A DNA stretch of 5,073 nt from Acidimicrobiales bacterium (GTDB lineage Bacteria > Actinomycetota > Acidimicrobiia > Acidimicrobiales > Aldehydirespiratoraceae): contig BQJV01000271.1 of assembly GCA_021604885.1 (NCBI GenBank), forward strand, positions 1 through 5,073, read 5' to 3'. The stretch's first letter is position 1; each line of letters opens with the position of its first letter. Below the pieces are notes generated by a model. That model was not told where the DNA came from. It was given only the letters and a program-made list of their open reading frames with translations, and did not search any database. Position numbers and translations under genes: made by a program. Positions 1 through 5,073 of this stretch are shown here, in pieces.

Positions 1-84
1 GTTGATGCAGACACGGACGCGGACGTCCGCCGTGGTCAGTTCCACGTCGCCACACTCTTCACAACTCGCTCGGATTGTTGCCAT
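1..84 (-). CDS. Small zinc-ribbon-like protein, N-terminal part only (cut by window edge)
   Basis: The minus strand opens with ATG at 84-82 and stays open for 28 codons to the window edge. The visible peptide begins MATIRASCEECGDVELTT and continues through a valine/arginine-rich strand to a further Cys at residue 26. The Cys8-x2-Cys11 pair is a typical half zinc knuckle, and the start closely resembles short actinobacterial proteins of unknown function that I recall as beginning MATIRASCPxCGDVELTT and ending with a second CxxC pair. That second pair would lie outside the window, so zinc binding is inferred. The gene is divergent from the GDPD-like gene at 252, with 167 bp between starts. No convincing Shine-Dalgarno sequence precedes the ATG. 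No function can be assigned; DNA, RNA or protein contact through a zinc ribbon is the usual role of such folds. Confidence 0.7.
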   Translation of the reverse strand, partial: MATIRASCEECGDVELTTADVRVRVCIN

Positions 85-161
85 GGTTGCGCTGTCAGTC
101 CCGTTCGTCTGCCCCTGTGCCGGATTCCATCGGCATCCTTCGTGACCCGGTAAAGGGCCCC

Positions 162-183
162 CGGACCCGGTTTCGGTGGTCCG
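162..183. repeat. Short inverted repeat in the divergent intergenic region
   Basis: CGGACC at 162-167 is the exact reverse complement of GGTCCG at 178-183, with a 10-nt loop between. No T-run follows on either strand and no gene ends here, so an intrinsic terminator is unlikely. It could be an operator or a 5' leader hairpin, but a 6-bp GC-rich arm pair is also easily found by chance in sequence of this composition. Confidence 0.3.
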
Positions 184-232
184 AACGGATCACTTCCGGT
201 CGGGCGACGGCCACGTGTGCCCGTACGGGATC

Positions 233-238
233 GAGGTG
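233..238 (+). promoter_or_regulatory. Possible ribosome binding site for the GDPD-like gene
   Basis: GAGGTG at 233-238 is the only Shine-Dalgarno-like hexamer close to the ATG at 252. The 13-nt spacing is longer than usual. The ATG is still preferred because there is no other in-frame ATG or GTG nearby and the recognisable protein domain begins only a few residues after it. Confidence 0.35.
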
Positions 239-251
239 CGACGATGGGACG

Positions 252-953
252 ATGACGACGCGCCTGCCTCCGCTGCTCGACGAGGCGATCCTCTTTGCCC
301 ACCGAGGGGCCCGGGCGAACGCGGTGGAGCACTCCCGAGAGGCCTTCGAGCTCGCGCTCCGGCTCGGCGCGACGGGCCTGCAGGCGGACGCGTGGTCGAC
401 CGCGGACGATCAGGTCGTGCTGGATCGCACGGGGCTGGTGCGGCGACTGCCACGACGCCGTGCGATCGACGTGAACCGCAGCGACGTGGCGGCCTGGCTC
501 TCGCTCGACGAACTGCTGGCGTTGCCGACGGACGCGCCCCTGTGGCTCGGCGTCGCGGAGACGGGCACCGCACGGGCGATCGTCGACCTGGCCCAGGACG
601 CGGAGGCGGCTGATCGCCTGTGGCTCGCCCACGCCGACCTCGAGGTGCTCGCCGAATGGCGGGACCTCTCCCCCGCCATTCATCTGGTCAATGCGACGAC
701 GTCGTCGTCACTCCCGTTCGGCGCCGAGCGCCGGGCCGCAGAACTCGCCGCCGCCCGCGTGGACGCGATCGCGCTGCCGGAATCGGAGTGGAGCGGCGGC
801 CAGGTGACCCTCTTCCACCGCTTCGAGGTACTCGCGTTCGCCGACGGTGCACACTACGAGCGCCAGATCGCGCGGGTGATCGACATGGGCGTCGACGCCG
901 TGTCCGGCGATCATGTCGAGCGGCTGGTCGCGGTTGCGGCGACCTTCGCCTGA
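252..953 (+). CDS. Glycerophosphodiester phosphodiesterase-like protein, probably catalytically degenerate
   Basis: A 233-aa protein, close to the usual size of a single GDPD domain, with no signal peptide or membrane segment, so probably cytoplasmic. The GDPD family hydrolyses glycerophosphodiesters to glycerol 3-phosphate and an alcohol using a TIM barrel, one divalent metal and two histidines. Retained features: AHRG at 16-19 with the first catalytic His17, a Glu at 26 where the family has PENT, the GA-x2-(E)-x-D strand at 39-46 with Asp46, the WLSLDELLAL segment at 82-91 matching the family's P-T-L-E-E motif, and the closing GVDAVSGD at 213-220 matching GVDGIxTD. Changed features: metal-ligand Glu is Gln44, second catalytic His of the HD motif is Leu57, and the third ligand region (normally L-x-I-E-x-K) reads LGVAET at 99-104. 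These losses point to a non-catalytic or altered-function paralogue. The frame is intact, so it is not an obvious pseudogene. The stop is 9 bp from the converging lepB stop. Confidence 0.75.
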   Translation: MTTRLPPLLDEAILFAHRGARANAVEHSREAFELALRLGATGLQADAWSTADDQVVLDRTGLVRRLPRRRAIDVNRSDVAAWLSLDELLALPTDAPLWLGVAETGTARAIVDLAQDAEAADRLWLAHADLEVLAEWRDLSPAIHLVNATTSSSLPFGAERRAAELAAARVDAIALPESEWSGGQVTLFHRFEVLAFADGAHYERQIARVIDMGVDAVSGDHVERLVAVAATFA

Positions 954-962
954 GCGGGCCGG

Positions 963-1703
963 CTACAGGAAGCCGATGTCGCCGAGCGGCCAGACCTTCA
1001 GAAACGCCCGCCCCACGATCGCGTCCTCGTCGATGGGGCCGAAGCTGCGGCTGTCGAGGCTCGCATCTCGATTGTCGCCCATGACGAAGACGTGCCCTTC
1101 CGGAATCACACAGCGGTCGCTCACCGCCGGCGCGTTGTCGCACCCCGGGATCAGGCGATCGTTGGTCGTGAGGTGTTCACCCACATAGTCCTCGCTGAGG
1201 GACCGGCCGTCGATGAAGACCGCGCCGTCGCTGAAGGAGACCACTTCCCCGGCGAGTCCGATGACGCGCTTGATGAAGTCATCCGTGTCGCTCGGTACTT
1301 CCTCGGGACGCTCGAAGACGATGATGTCGCCCCGTTGGACATCACCGAGGCGGTAGCTGAGCTTGTTGACGAGGACGCGGTCGTCGTTCTGCAGCGTCGG
1401 GTCCATCGAGGGAGACGGGATGTAGAACGCCTGGAGCAGGAACGCCTTGATCAGCAACGCCACCGCGAGGGCGCCGATCGCCACGACGACCCATTCGGTG
1501 AGCGTGCGGATCTGGCCCTGGAGCTTCTTGGACGGCTCGGGCTCGGACGCCTCGTCGAGCCAGAATGCATCGTCGGAGCCGCCGCCCCCTTCGCCGGAGG
1601 TGGCCGGCTCGGGCGTGGTCGACGGGGCACCGCGCGGACGCGGCCCGACCGAGGTGAAGAGCGGATCGTCGGAGCCGGAACTCGGGGGGCCACTGTCGGT
1701 CAC
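963..1703 (-). CDS. lepB: Type I signal peptidase (leader peptidase)
   Basis: A 246-aa membrane serine protease of family S26 that removes signal peptides from exported proteins on the outer face of the membrane. Residues 1-66 are a Pro/Ser/Gly- and acid-rich cytoplasmic tail, common in actinobacterial LepB. A single membrane helix lies at about 70-92 (EWVVVAIGALAVALLIKAFL). Then come the signature boxes: YIPSPSMDPTL at 94-104 with nucleophile Ser99, a GDIIVF strand at 125-130, FIKRVIGLAGE at 143-153 with general-base Lys145, and GHVFVMGDNRDASLDSR at 203-219. Catalytic Ser and Lys are both present, so it should be active. Cys188 and Cys198 in the extracytoplasmic part could form a disulfide. 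GTG at 1703-1701 is the only start codon between the upstream pafC stop and the conserved region. The gene lies 59 nt downstream of pafC on the same strand, and its stop is 9 bp from that of the convergent GDPD-like gene. Confidence 0.95.
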   Translation of the reverse strand: MTDSGPPSSGSDDPLFTSVGPRPRGAPSTTPEPATSGEGGGGSDDAFWLDEASEPEPSKKLQGQIRTLTEWVVVAIGALAVALLIKAFLLQAFYIPSPSMDPTLQNDDRVLVNKLSYRLGDVQRGDIIVFERPEEVPSDTDDFIKRVIGLAGEVVSFSDGAVFIDGRSLSEDYVGEHLTTNDRLIPGCDNAPAVSDRCVIPEGHVFVMGDNRDASLDSRSFGPIDEDAIVGRAFLKVWPLGDIGFL

Positions 1704-1710
1704 GAGTGAC
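1699..1710. repeat. 12-bp dyad overlapping the lepB start codon
   Basis: GTCAC at 1699-1703 and GTGAC at 1706-1710 form an exact inverted repeat with a 2-bp centre, directly covering the GTG start of lepB. Such a compact palindrome could be an operator or could simply be chance; no second copy is placed to support a regulator site. Confidence 0.2.
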
Positions 1711-1711
1711 G

Positions 1712-1717
1712 AGGGTA
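1712..1717 (-). promoter_or_regulatory. Possible -10 element for a near-leaderless lepB transcript
   Basis: On the minus strand TACCCT (TANNNT class) ends 8 nt before the GTG of lepB, the position expected if transcription starts at or within two bases of the start codon. No Shine-Dalgarno sequence stands at normal distance; the only strong one (GGAGGG, minus strand of 1744-1749) is about 40 nt upstream. No -35 box is visible. This is a weak prediction, since TANNNT is a loose motif, and read-through from pafABC is equally possible. Confidence 0.22.
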
Positions 1718-1762
1718 CCTGCCGCCGCGACCTTCGCCGGTCACCCTCCGGTGCGTCGTGTG

Positions 1763-2740
1763 TCAGCGCCGATAGCGGGCCAGGACCCGGGCCGCGGCCT
1801 GCGGAACCAGGTCCTCGGCGATCGTGTCGGTGGCTTCCACGATTTGCGCGCCGGGCCCGAGCCGCAACAGGAGGCGTTCGAGCCACGGCGTTGCGGTGAC
1901 GGCCATCACGACGTCGATCGAACCGTCCGGACGGGTCTCGACGGCCTCCGTCGGATACTGCTCCACGACCCACCCGGCGTCGGCCGGGAGATGCAGTTGG
2001 ACGCGGGGGTCGTCGCCGTCCGGTGTGAAGGATCCGCCACCGGTGTCGAGCTGGTGCTCGATCGGGGTGCCGAGTGGGCGCACGTCTCGAACCCGATCGA
2101 CCCGGAACACCCGCTCGTCGTCAGCGCGGTGGCAGTAGCCGTGGAGATACCAGTTGCCATGGTCGCTGAAGACACGGGCGGGGTCCACGACGCGGGTCGT
2201 GAGCTCGTCGCGTCCGTAGGTGTAGTAGTTCAGCTCGACCTGCGTGCCCGCGGCGACGGCCTGGCGGAGGGTGTCGAGGGTCGCCTCCGGGGCATCGCCG
2301 AGACGCACGTCCACCGCTCGCTCGGCTGATTCCCCGAGTGCCATGCCGAGCTTGGTGAGCGCCCGCAGCAACGGACTCGCGCGCTCGGGGTCCATGTCGG
2401 CGTCGTCCTGCGTGTCCGAGTCGAGCGACAGGACGCTGCGCCCCGCAGTGAGGAGGCGGGCACCCTCCTCCGGCGTGAGCCGCAGCGGCTGGGAGAACCA
2501 GTCGGCGTAGCGGATCTGCACCCGGTCGTCGGTGATGTCGACCTCGATGAGCGAGTCCGGGGTGAACGGATGGACCCCGACGAACAACACGACCTCGGTG
2601 AGGTCGGCGACGAGCCGGTCGCGGGGATAGTCGAACCGCGTGGCGACATCGTCCAGGAGGGCGCCGTCCTGCTCCACGACCCAGGGAATCACCGCGAGCA
2701 GTCGCGTCATCCGGTCTCGCGCCGTCAGCTTCGCGTTCAT
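1763..2740 (-). CDS. pafC: PafC, WYL-domain transcriptional regulator (partner of PafB)
   Basis: A 325-aa protein with the three-part layout of PafC: an N-terminal winged-helix-like region (about 10-85, including LLAVIPWVVEQDG and the PLRLTPEEGARLL strand at 85-97), a WYL domain (about 165-225) with the name-giving Trp197-Tyr198-Leu199 and the downstream FRVDRVRDVRPLG, and a C-terminal WCX-type extension (about 245-325). In mycobacteria PafB and PafC act as one heterodimeric activator of RecA-independent DNA-damage genes; WYL domains are thought to sense a ligand, probably nucleic acid. The assignment rests on domain pattern, length close to known PafC (about 316 aa) and its position after pafB. 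The ATG at 2740 overlaps the pafB stop by 4 nt (ATGA), which favours this start over Met11. A stretch of acidic residues (about 107-120) links the N-terminal region to the WYL part. Confidence 0.9.
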   Translation of the reverse strand: MNAKLTARDRMTRLLAVIPWVVEQDGALLDDVATRFDYPRDRLVADLTEVVLFVGVHPFTPDSLIEVDITDDRVQIRYADWFSQPLRLTPEEGARLLTAGRSVLSLDSDTQDDADMDPERASPLLRALTKLGMALGESAERAVDVRLGDAPEATLDTLRQAVAAGTQVELNYYTYGRDELTTRVVDPARVFSDHGNWYLHGYCHRADDERVFRVDRVRDVRPLGTPIEHQLDTGGGSFTPDGDDPRVQLHLPADAGWVVEQYPTEAVETRPDGSIDVVMAVTATPWLERLLLRLGPGAQIVEATDTIAEDLVPQAAARVLARYRR

Positions 2741-3627
2741 GCGAACGACTCCAGCCAGTCGACGACACCCTGGCGCAGCTCGGGTGGGTCGAGCACCTCT
2801 GCATGGTCGAGGAAACTCAGGACGAAGGAGCGGAAGGCCTCCGGGTTGCGTACGTCCATGTCGGCGATGACGCTGCCGTCGGCCTGCTCCTCGACCGTGC
2901 CGAGCAGATGGCGGGCGTGCGCGGCCTGGACGGCATCGATCTGCACCCTCGCCCGGATCGCCTCGCCGTCACCGAGCTCCCAGCCCCGCAGATCCTTCGG
3001 ATCGTCGACGCTGCCCACCTCGTGGGTCGCGTCGTCGCCGGGTTCGACGTCGCCGTCGATGCGATCGACGCGATAGAGCCGCTCGTCCTCGCGGACCCGA
3101 TCCCATCCGGCGAGATACCAGTGCCCACGGCTGAAGGAGAGTTGCCAGGGCTCGACGGCACGAACGGTCTCGTTGTAGGTGAACGTGACGGACTTGCGGT
3201 CCGCGGCCGCGGCGATGAGGACGGCCAAGGAGTCGTCGAAGGGCACGTAGCCCACCTGGTCCGCGGCGGACTCACCGCCGGCCCCGAGCTTGATCAGGCC
3301 GGACTCGGCGCCGTCGAGGCGGACCAGGTTGGTTGCGAGGTGCAACGCGGCGAGCTCGTCCGGCTCGAGGCGGATCTCCGCGCCGGAGTAGTCCGCTCGG
3401 CGCATCCGGTAGCCGTCGGTCGGCGGATCCGACCCGGGGACCGGCTCGACGGCGATGGGCAACCCCATCGCACGGAGGTCGTCCTTGTCCCGTTCGAAGG
3501 CCCGCCGGAAGGTGGCCTTGCCGTCGGGGTAGCCGCCGATGCGATCGCGGAGTTCGTCCGCGGTGAGCGGTCGGTCCGCATCGAGCAGCGCGGCTGCCAG
3601 GTTCAGCAGGCGTTCGAGCTTGTCCAT
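2737..3627 (-). CDS. pafB: PafB, WYL-domain transcriptional regulator (partner of PafC)
   Basis: A 296-aa protein. Residues 1-58 form a winged helix-turn-helix of the kind in YafY/PafB regulators (MDKLERLLNLAAALL, then LTADELRDRI, then a recognition-helix stretch FRRAFERDKDDLRAMGLPI). A WYL domain spans about 145-195, with Trp170-Tyr171-Leu172 in RGHWYLAGWD followed by RLYRVDRIDG; the invariant Arg-Val-Asp-Arg is present. A WCX-type C-terminal extension occupies about 222-296. With PafC it is expected to form the activator of the mycobacterial-type DNA-damage response, acting on DNA in the cytoplasm. The frame is open further upstream to 3732, inside pafA, but ATG at 3627 shares one base with the pafA stop (TGATG), begins exactly at the domain, and gives the family length. 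It is coupled to pafA upstream and pafC downstream, implying co-translation and fixed stoichiometry. Confidence 0.93.
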   Translation of the reverse strand: MDKLERLLNLAAALLDADRPLTADELRDRIGGYPDGKATFRRAFERDKDDLRAMGLPIAVEPVPGSDPPTDGYRMRRADYSGAEIRLEPDELAALHLATNLVRLDGAESGLIKLGAGGESAADQVGYVPFDDSLAVLIAAAADRKSVTFTYNETVRAVEPWQLSFSRGHWYLAGWDRVREDERLYRVDRIDGDVEPGDDATHEVGSVDDPKDLRGWELGDGEAIRARVQIDAVQAAHARHLLGTVEEQADGSVIADMDVRNPEAFRSFVLSFLDHAEVLDPPELRQGVVDWLESFA

Positions 3628-4985
3628 CAGAGGCTGGCGATGAGCTTCTCGACCCGTTCGTCGTGCGCCTTGAACGGGTCCTTGCACAGCACCGTGCGCT
3701 GCGCCTGATCGTTGAGCTTCAGGTGCACCCAATCGACGGTGTAGTCGCGTTTCTGCTCTTTCGCCCGGCGGATGAACTCGCCGCGCAGGCGGGCGCGGGT
3801 GGTCTCCGGCGGGTTCTCGACGGCGTGGGAGATCTCCTCGTCGGTCACCATGCGCTCGACCATGCCCCGTTTCTGCATCCGGTAGAAGAGACCGCGTTCA
3901 CGGTTGACGTCGTGGTACTGCAGATCGACCAGGGCGACCTTGGCGTCGTTGAGCTCGATGCCGTGGCGCTCGCGATAGCTCTCGATGAGCTTGTACTTGA
4001 TGACCCAGTCGATCTCGCGGTCGAGCTTCATCGGATCGTTCGCGAGGTTGGTGAGGCAGTACTCCCACATCTCCAGCGCGAGCTGCTCCTGCTCGGTGAG
4101 CTCGTGGTGCTCGGCGAAGCGCAGCGCCCGGGTGAGGTACTCGCTCTGGATGTCGAGGGCGGACACCTCGCGGCCGTTGGCGAGGCGGACCCGGCGCGTG
4201 CAGGTCATGTCGTGGCTGATCTCGCGGATCGCCCGGATCGGATTCTCGAGGGTCATGTCGCGCAGGACGACCTTCGGTTCCTCGAGCATCCGCAGCATCA
4301 GCGCGCAGGCTCCGACCTTCAGGAAGTTCGTGTACTCGCTCATGTTGGAGTCGCCCACGATGACGTGGAGCCGGCGGTAGCGCTCGGCGTCCGCATGCGG
4401 CTCGTCGCGCGTGTTGATGATGGGCCGCGAGCGCGTGGTGGCGGACGAGACCCCCTCCCAGATGTGTTCGGCGCGCTGGGAGACGCAGTACATCGCTCCC
4501 CTCGCCGTCTGGAGCACCTTGCCGGCGCCGGCGTAGATCTGCCGGCTCACCAGGAACGGGATGAGCACCTCGCTGTACGAGCTGAAGTCGTCGCGGCGGG
4601 TGGTGCAGTAGTTCTCGTGACAGCCGTAGCTGTTGCCGGCCGAGTCCGTGTTGTTCTTGAAGAGGTAGATGTCACCGTGGATGCCCTCGTCGCCGAGTCG
4701 CTCCTCGGCCGAGGTCAGCAACTGCTCGAGGATCCGCTCCCCGGCCTTGTCGTGGACGACGAGGTCGTGGACGGAATCGCACTCGGGCGTGGCGTATTCG
4801 GGATGGCTCCCGACGTCGAGATACAGACGGGCGCCGTTTCCGAGGAAGACGTTGCTGCTGCGACCCCACGAGACGACCCGGCGGAACAGATACCGCGCCA
4901 CCTCGTCCGGGCTGAGCCGGCGCTGGCCGCGCAGCGTGCAGGTGACTCCGTACTCGTTCTCGATCCCGAAGATCCGACGCTGCAC
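3627..4985 (-). CDS. pafA: Pup-protein ligase PafA
   Basis: A 452-aa enzyme, the same length as mycobacterial PafA as I remember it. It uses ATP to activate the C-terminal glutamate of Pup as a phosphate and joins it to a lysine side chain of a target, marking the target for the bacterial proteasome. The fold belongs to the carboxylate-amine ligase/glutamine synthetase-like group. Visible landmarks: MQRRIFGIENEYGV at 1-14 with the Mg-ATP-binding Glu9, LSPDEVARYLFRRVVSWGRSSN at 24-45, LYLDVGSHPEYATPE at 54-68 with the conserved catalytic Asp57, FKNNTDSAGNSYGCHENY at 109-126, WEGVSSATTRSRPIINTRDEP at 176-196, and the C-terminal Pup-ligase signature from 418 (DWVHLKLNDQAQRTVLCKDPF). The motif with LDVGS and the absence of a Dop-type insertion separate it from the paralogous deamidase Dop. 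The start is GTG: an in-frame TAG at 4997-4995 leaves no other possible start upstream. Its stop overlaps the pafB ATG by 1 nt. Confidence 0.98.
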   Translation of the reverse strand: MQRRIFGIENEYGVTCTLRGQRRLSPDEVARYLFRRVVSWGRSSNVFLGNGARLYLDVGSHPEYATPECDSVHDLVVHDKAGERILEQLLTSAEERLGDEGIHGDIYLFKNNTDSAGNSYGCHENYCTTRRDDFSSYSEVLIPFLVSRQIYAGAGKVLQTARGAMYCVSQRAEHIWEGVSSATTRSRPIINTRDEPHADAERYRRLHVIVGDSNMSEYTNFLKVGACALMLRMLEEPKVVLRDMTLENPIRAIREISHDMTCTRRVRLANGREVSALDIQSEYLTRALRFAEHHELTEQEQLALEMWEYCLTNLANDPMKLDREIDWVIKYKLIESYRERHGIELNDAKVALVDLQYHDVNRERGLFYRMQKRGMVERMVTDEEISHAVENPPETTRARLRGEFIRRAKEQKRDYTVDWVHLKLNDQAQRTVLCKDPFKAHDERVEKLIASL

Positions 4986-4991
4986 GTCGAC

Positions 4992-4997
4992 AACCTA
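4992..4997 (-). promoter_or_regulatory. Probable -10 element of a leaderless pafA transcript
   Basis: On the minus strand TAGGTT occupies -12 to -7 relative to the first base of the pafA GTG, matching the TANNNT -10 consensus and the spacing seen in actinobacterial leaderless genes, where transcription starts on the first base of the start codon. No Shine-Dalgarno sequence is found 5-10 nt before the GTG, as expected for a leaderless message. The -35 region shows no recognisable box. The TAG inside this hexamer is also the stop that closes the pafA frame upstream. Confidence 0.4.
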
Positions 4998-5022
4998 ACG
5001 GCACTCCCCCACCGAGGGATCT

Positions 5023-5044
5023 ATGGTCACGAAATGGTCGCGAA
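5023..5044. repeat. Tandem 11-bp direct repeat
   Basis: ATGGTCACGAA at 5023-5033 is followed immediately by ATGGTCGCGAA at 5034-5044, differing at one base. The unit is close to one helical turn, so two copies would face the same side of the DNA, as in many operators. It overlaps the left arm of the larger inverted repeat and lies 38-59 bp upstream of the pafA start codon. Confidence 0.5.
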
Positions 5045-5073
5045 ACGGGGCCCGAATGCGACCCTTTCGTGAC
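5026..5073. repeat. Imperfect inverted repeat (16-bp arms) upstream of pafA
   Basis: The left arm 5026-5041 (GTCACGAAATGGTCGC) pairs with the right arm 5058-5073 (GCGACCCTTTCGTGAC) at 15 of 16 positions, the only mismatch being T5035 against C5064. The 16-nt loop holds GGGCCC. The right arm ends exactly at the window edge, so the repeat may be longer. As RNA this would be a very stable hairpin. On the minus strand it would precede the pafA promoter and could terminate a transcript of the gene to the right, though it is not followed by a T-run. Alternatives are a regulator-binding site or a dispersed chromosomal hairpin element. Confidence 0.65.

Larger units (their letters stand above)
85..251. 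promoter_or_regulatory. Divergent intergenic region between the zinc-ribbon gene and the GDPD-like gene
   Basis: These 167 bp lie between two start codons facing away from each other, so promoters for both genes are expected here. I see no clear -35/-10 pair on either strand. Visible structure is a 6-bp inverted repeat (162-183) and two copies of ACCCGG (at 145-150 and 165-170). Upstream in-frame codons would allow the plus-strand frame to open as far back as 75, but that part reads as low-complexity arginine-rich sequence, so I treat it as non-coding. Confidence 0.5.

Noticed and set aside
36..683. Open frame of 215 codons on the minus strand opposite the GDPD-like gene
   Set aside because: Arginine/proline-rich shadow that also covers the intergenic region and the start of the zinc-ribbon gene; no family resemblance.
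938..950. Hairpin GGCGA-CCT-TCGCC at the end of the GDPD-like gene as a terminator
   Set aside because: The stem is only 5 bp, lies within coding sequence and is not followed by a T-run.
1092..1709. Open frame of 205 codons on the plus strand opposite lepB
   Set aside because: Antisense to the signal peptidase catalytic domain; composition is low-complexity and carries no motif.
939..1738. Exact 12-bp repeat GCGACCTTCGCC at 939-950 and 1727-1738, flanking lepB
   Set aside because: About one 12-bp match is expected by chance between any positions of a 5-kb GC-rich window; there are no other mobile-element signs such as a target duplication or transposase.
2803..3708. Open frame of 301 codons on the plus strand opposite pafB
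   Set aside because: Same codon-bias artefact; no domain recognisable, and pafB itself has clear helix-turn-helix and WYL motifs.
3663..5072. Long open frame (469 codons) on the plus strand opposite pafA
   Set aside because: It lies antisense to a highly conserved gene; long antisense frames are usual in GC-rich genes with third-position bias. Its translation is Val/Asp/Leu/Arg-rich with no family motif.
5023..5073. Possible start of a divergent plus-strand gene (ATG at 5023, GAGGG at 5014-5018, open for 17 codons to the edge)
   Set aside because: Only 17 codons are visible, the spacing from GAGGG is short (4 nt), and the bases are fully explained by the inverted and tandem repeats. More sequence to the right would decide it.

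Overview
This 5 kb window is ordinary chromosomal sequence from a high-GC actinobacterium. The Pup ligase gene pafA, followed by paired WYL-domain regulators pafB and pafC, is a hallmark of Actinobacteria that carry the Pup-proteasome system. The strong G/C bias at third codon positions fits this. The style of PafA and LepB suggests a deep-branching group such as Acidimicrobiia, but that placement is inference from memory, not a computed phylogeny.

Layout from left to right. Bases 1-84 hold the first 28 codons of a small zinc-ribbon-like protein on the minus strand, cut by the window edge. A 167-bp divergent intergenic region follows. Bases 252-953 (plus) encode a 233-aa protein with the fold signature of glycerophosphodiester phosphodiesterases but with several catalytic positions replaced. 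It converges, with only 9 bp between stop codons, on a minus-strand block read right to left: pafA (4985-3627), pafB (3627-2737), pafC (2740-1763) and a type I signal peptidase, lepB (1703-963). pafA/pafB overlap by 1 nt and pafB/pafC by 4 nt, so these three look translationally coupled; lepB follows after 59 nt and could be read through or have its own start site. The last 88 bases, upstream of pafA, hold a probable leaderless promoter and a striking 48-bp imperfect inverted repeat.

How the genes fit together: PafA ligates the small modifier Pup to lysines of target proteins, marking them for the proteasome. PafB and PafC are known in mycobacteria to act together as a transcriptional activator of the DNA-damage response, and their tight coupling to pafA is conserved. 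LepB cleaves signal peptides at the outer face of the membrane and shares no known pathway with Pup, so its position is probably a matter of neighbourhood. The pup, dop and proteasome subunit genes are not in the window; they may lie beyond the right edge.

I found no mobile element, CRISPR array, tRNA, rRNA or clearly new system. The points most worth a second look are the catalytically degenerate GDPD-like protein and the inverted repeat upstream of pafA.
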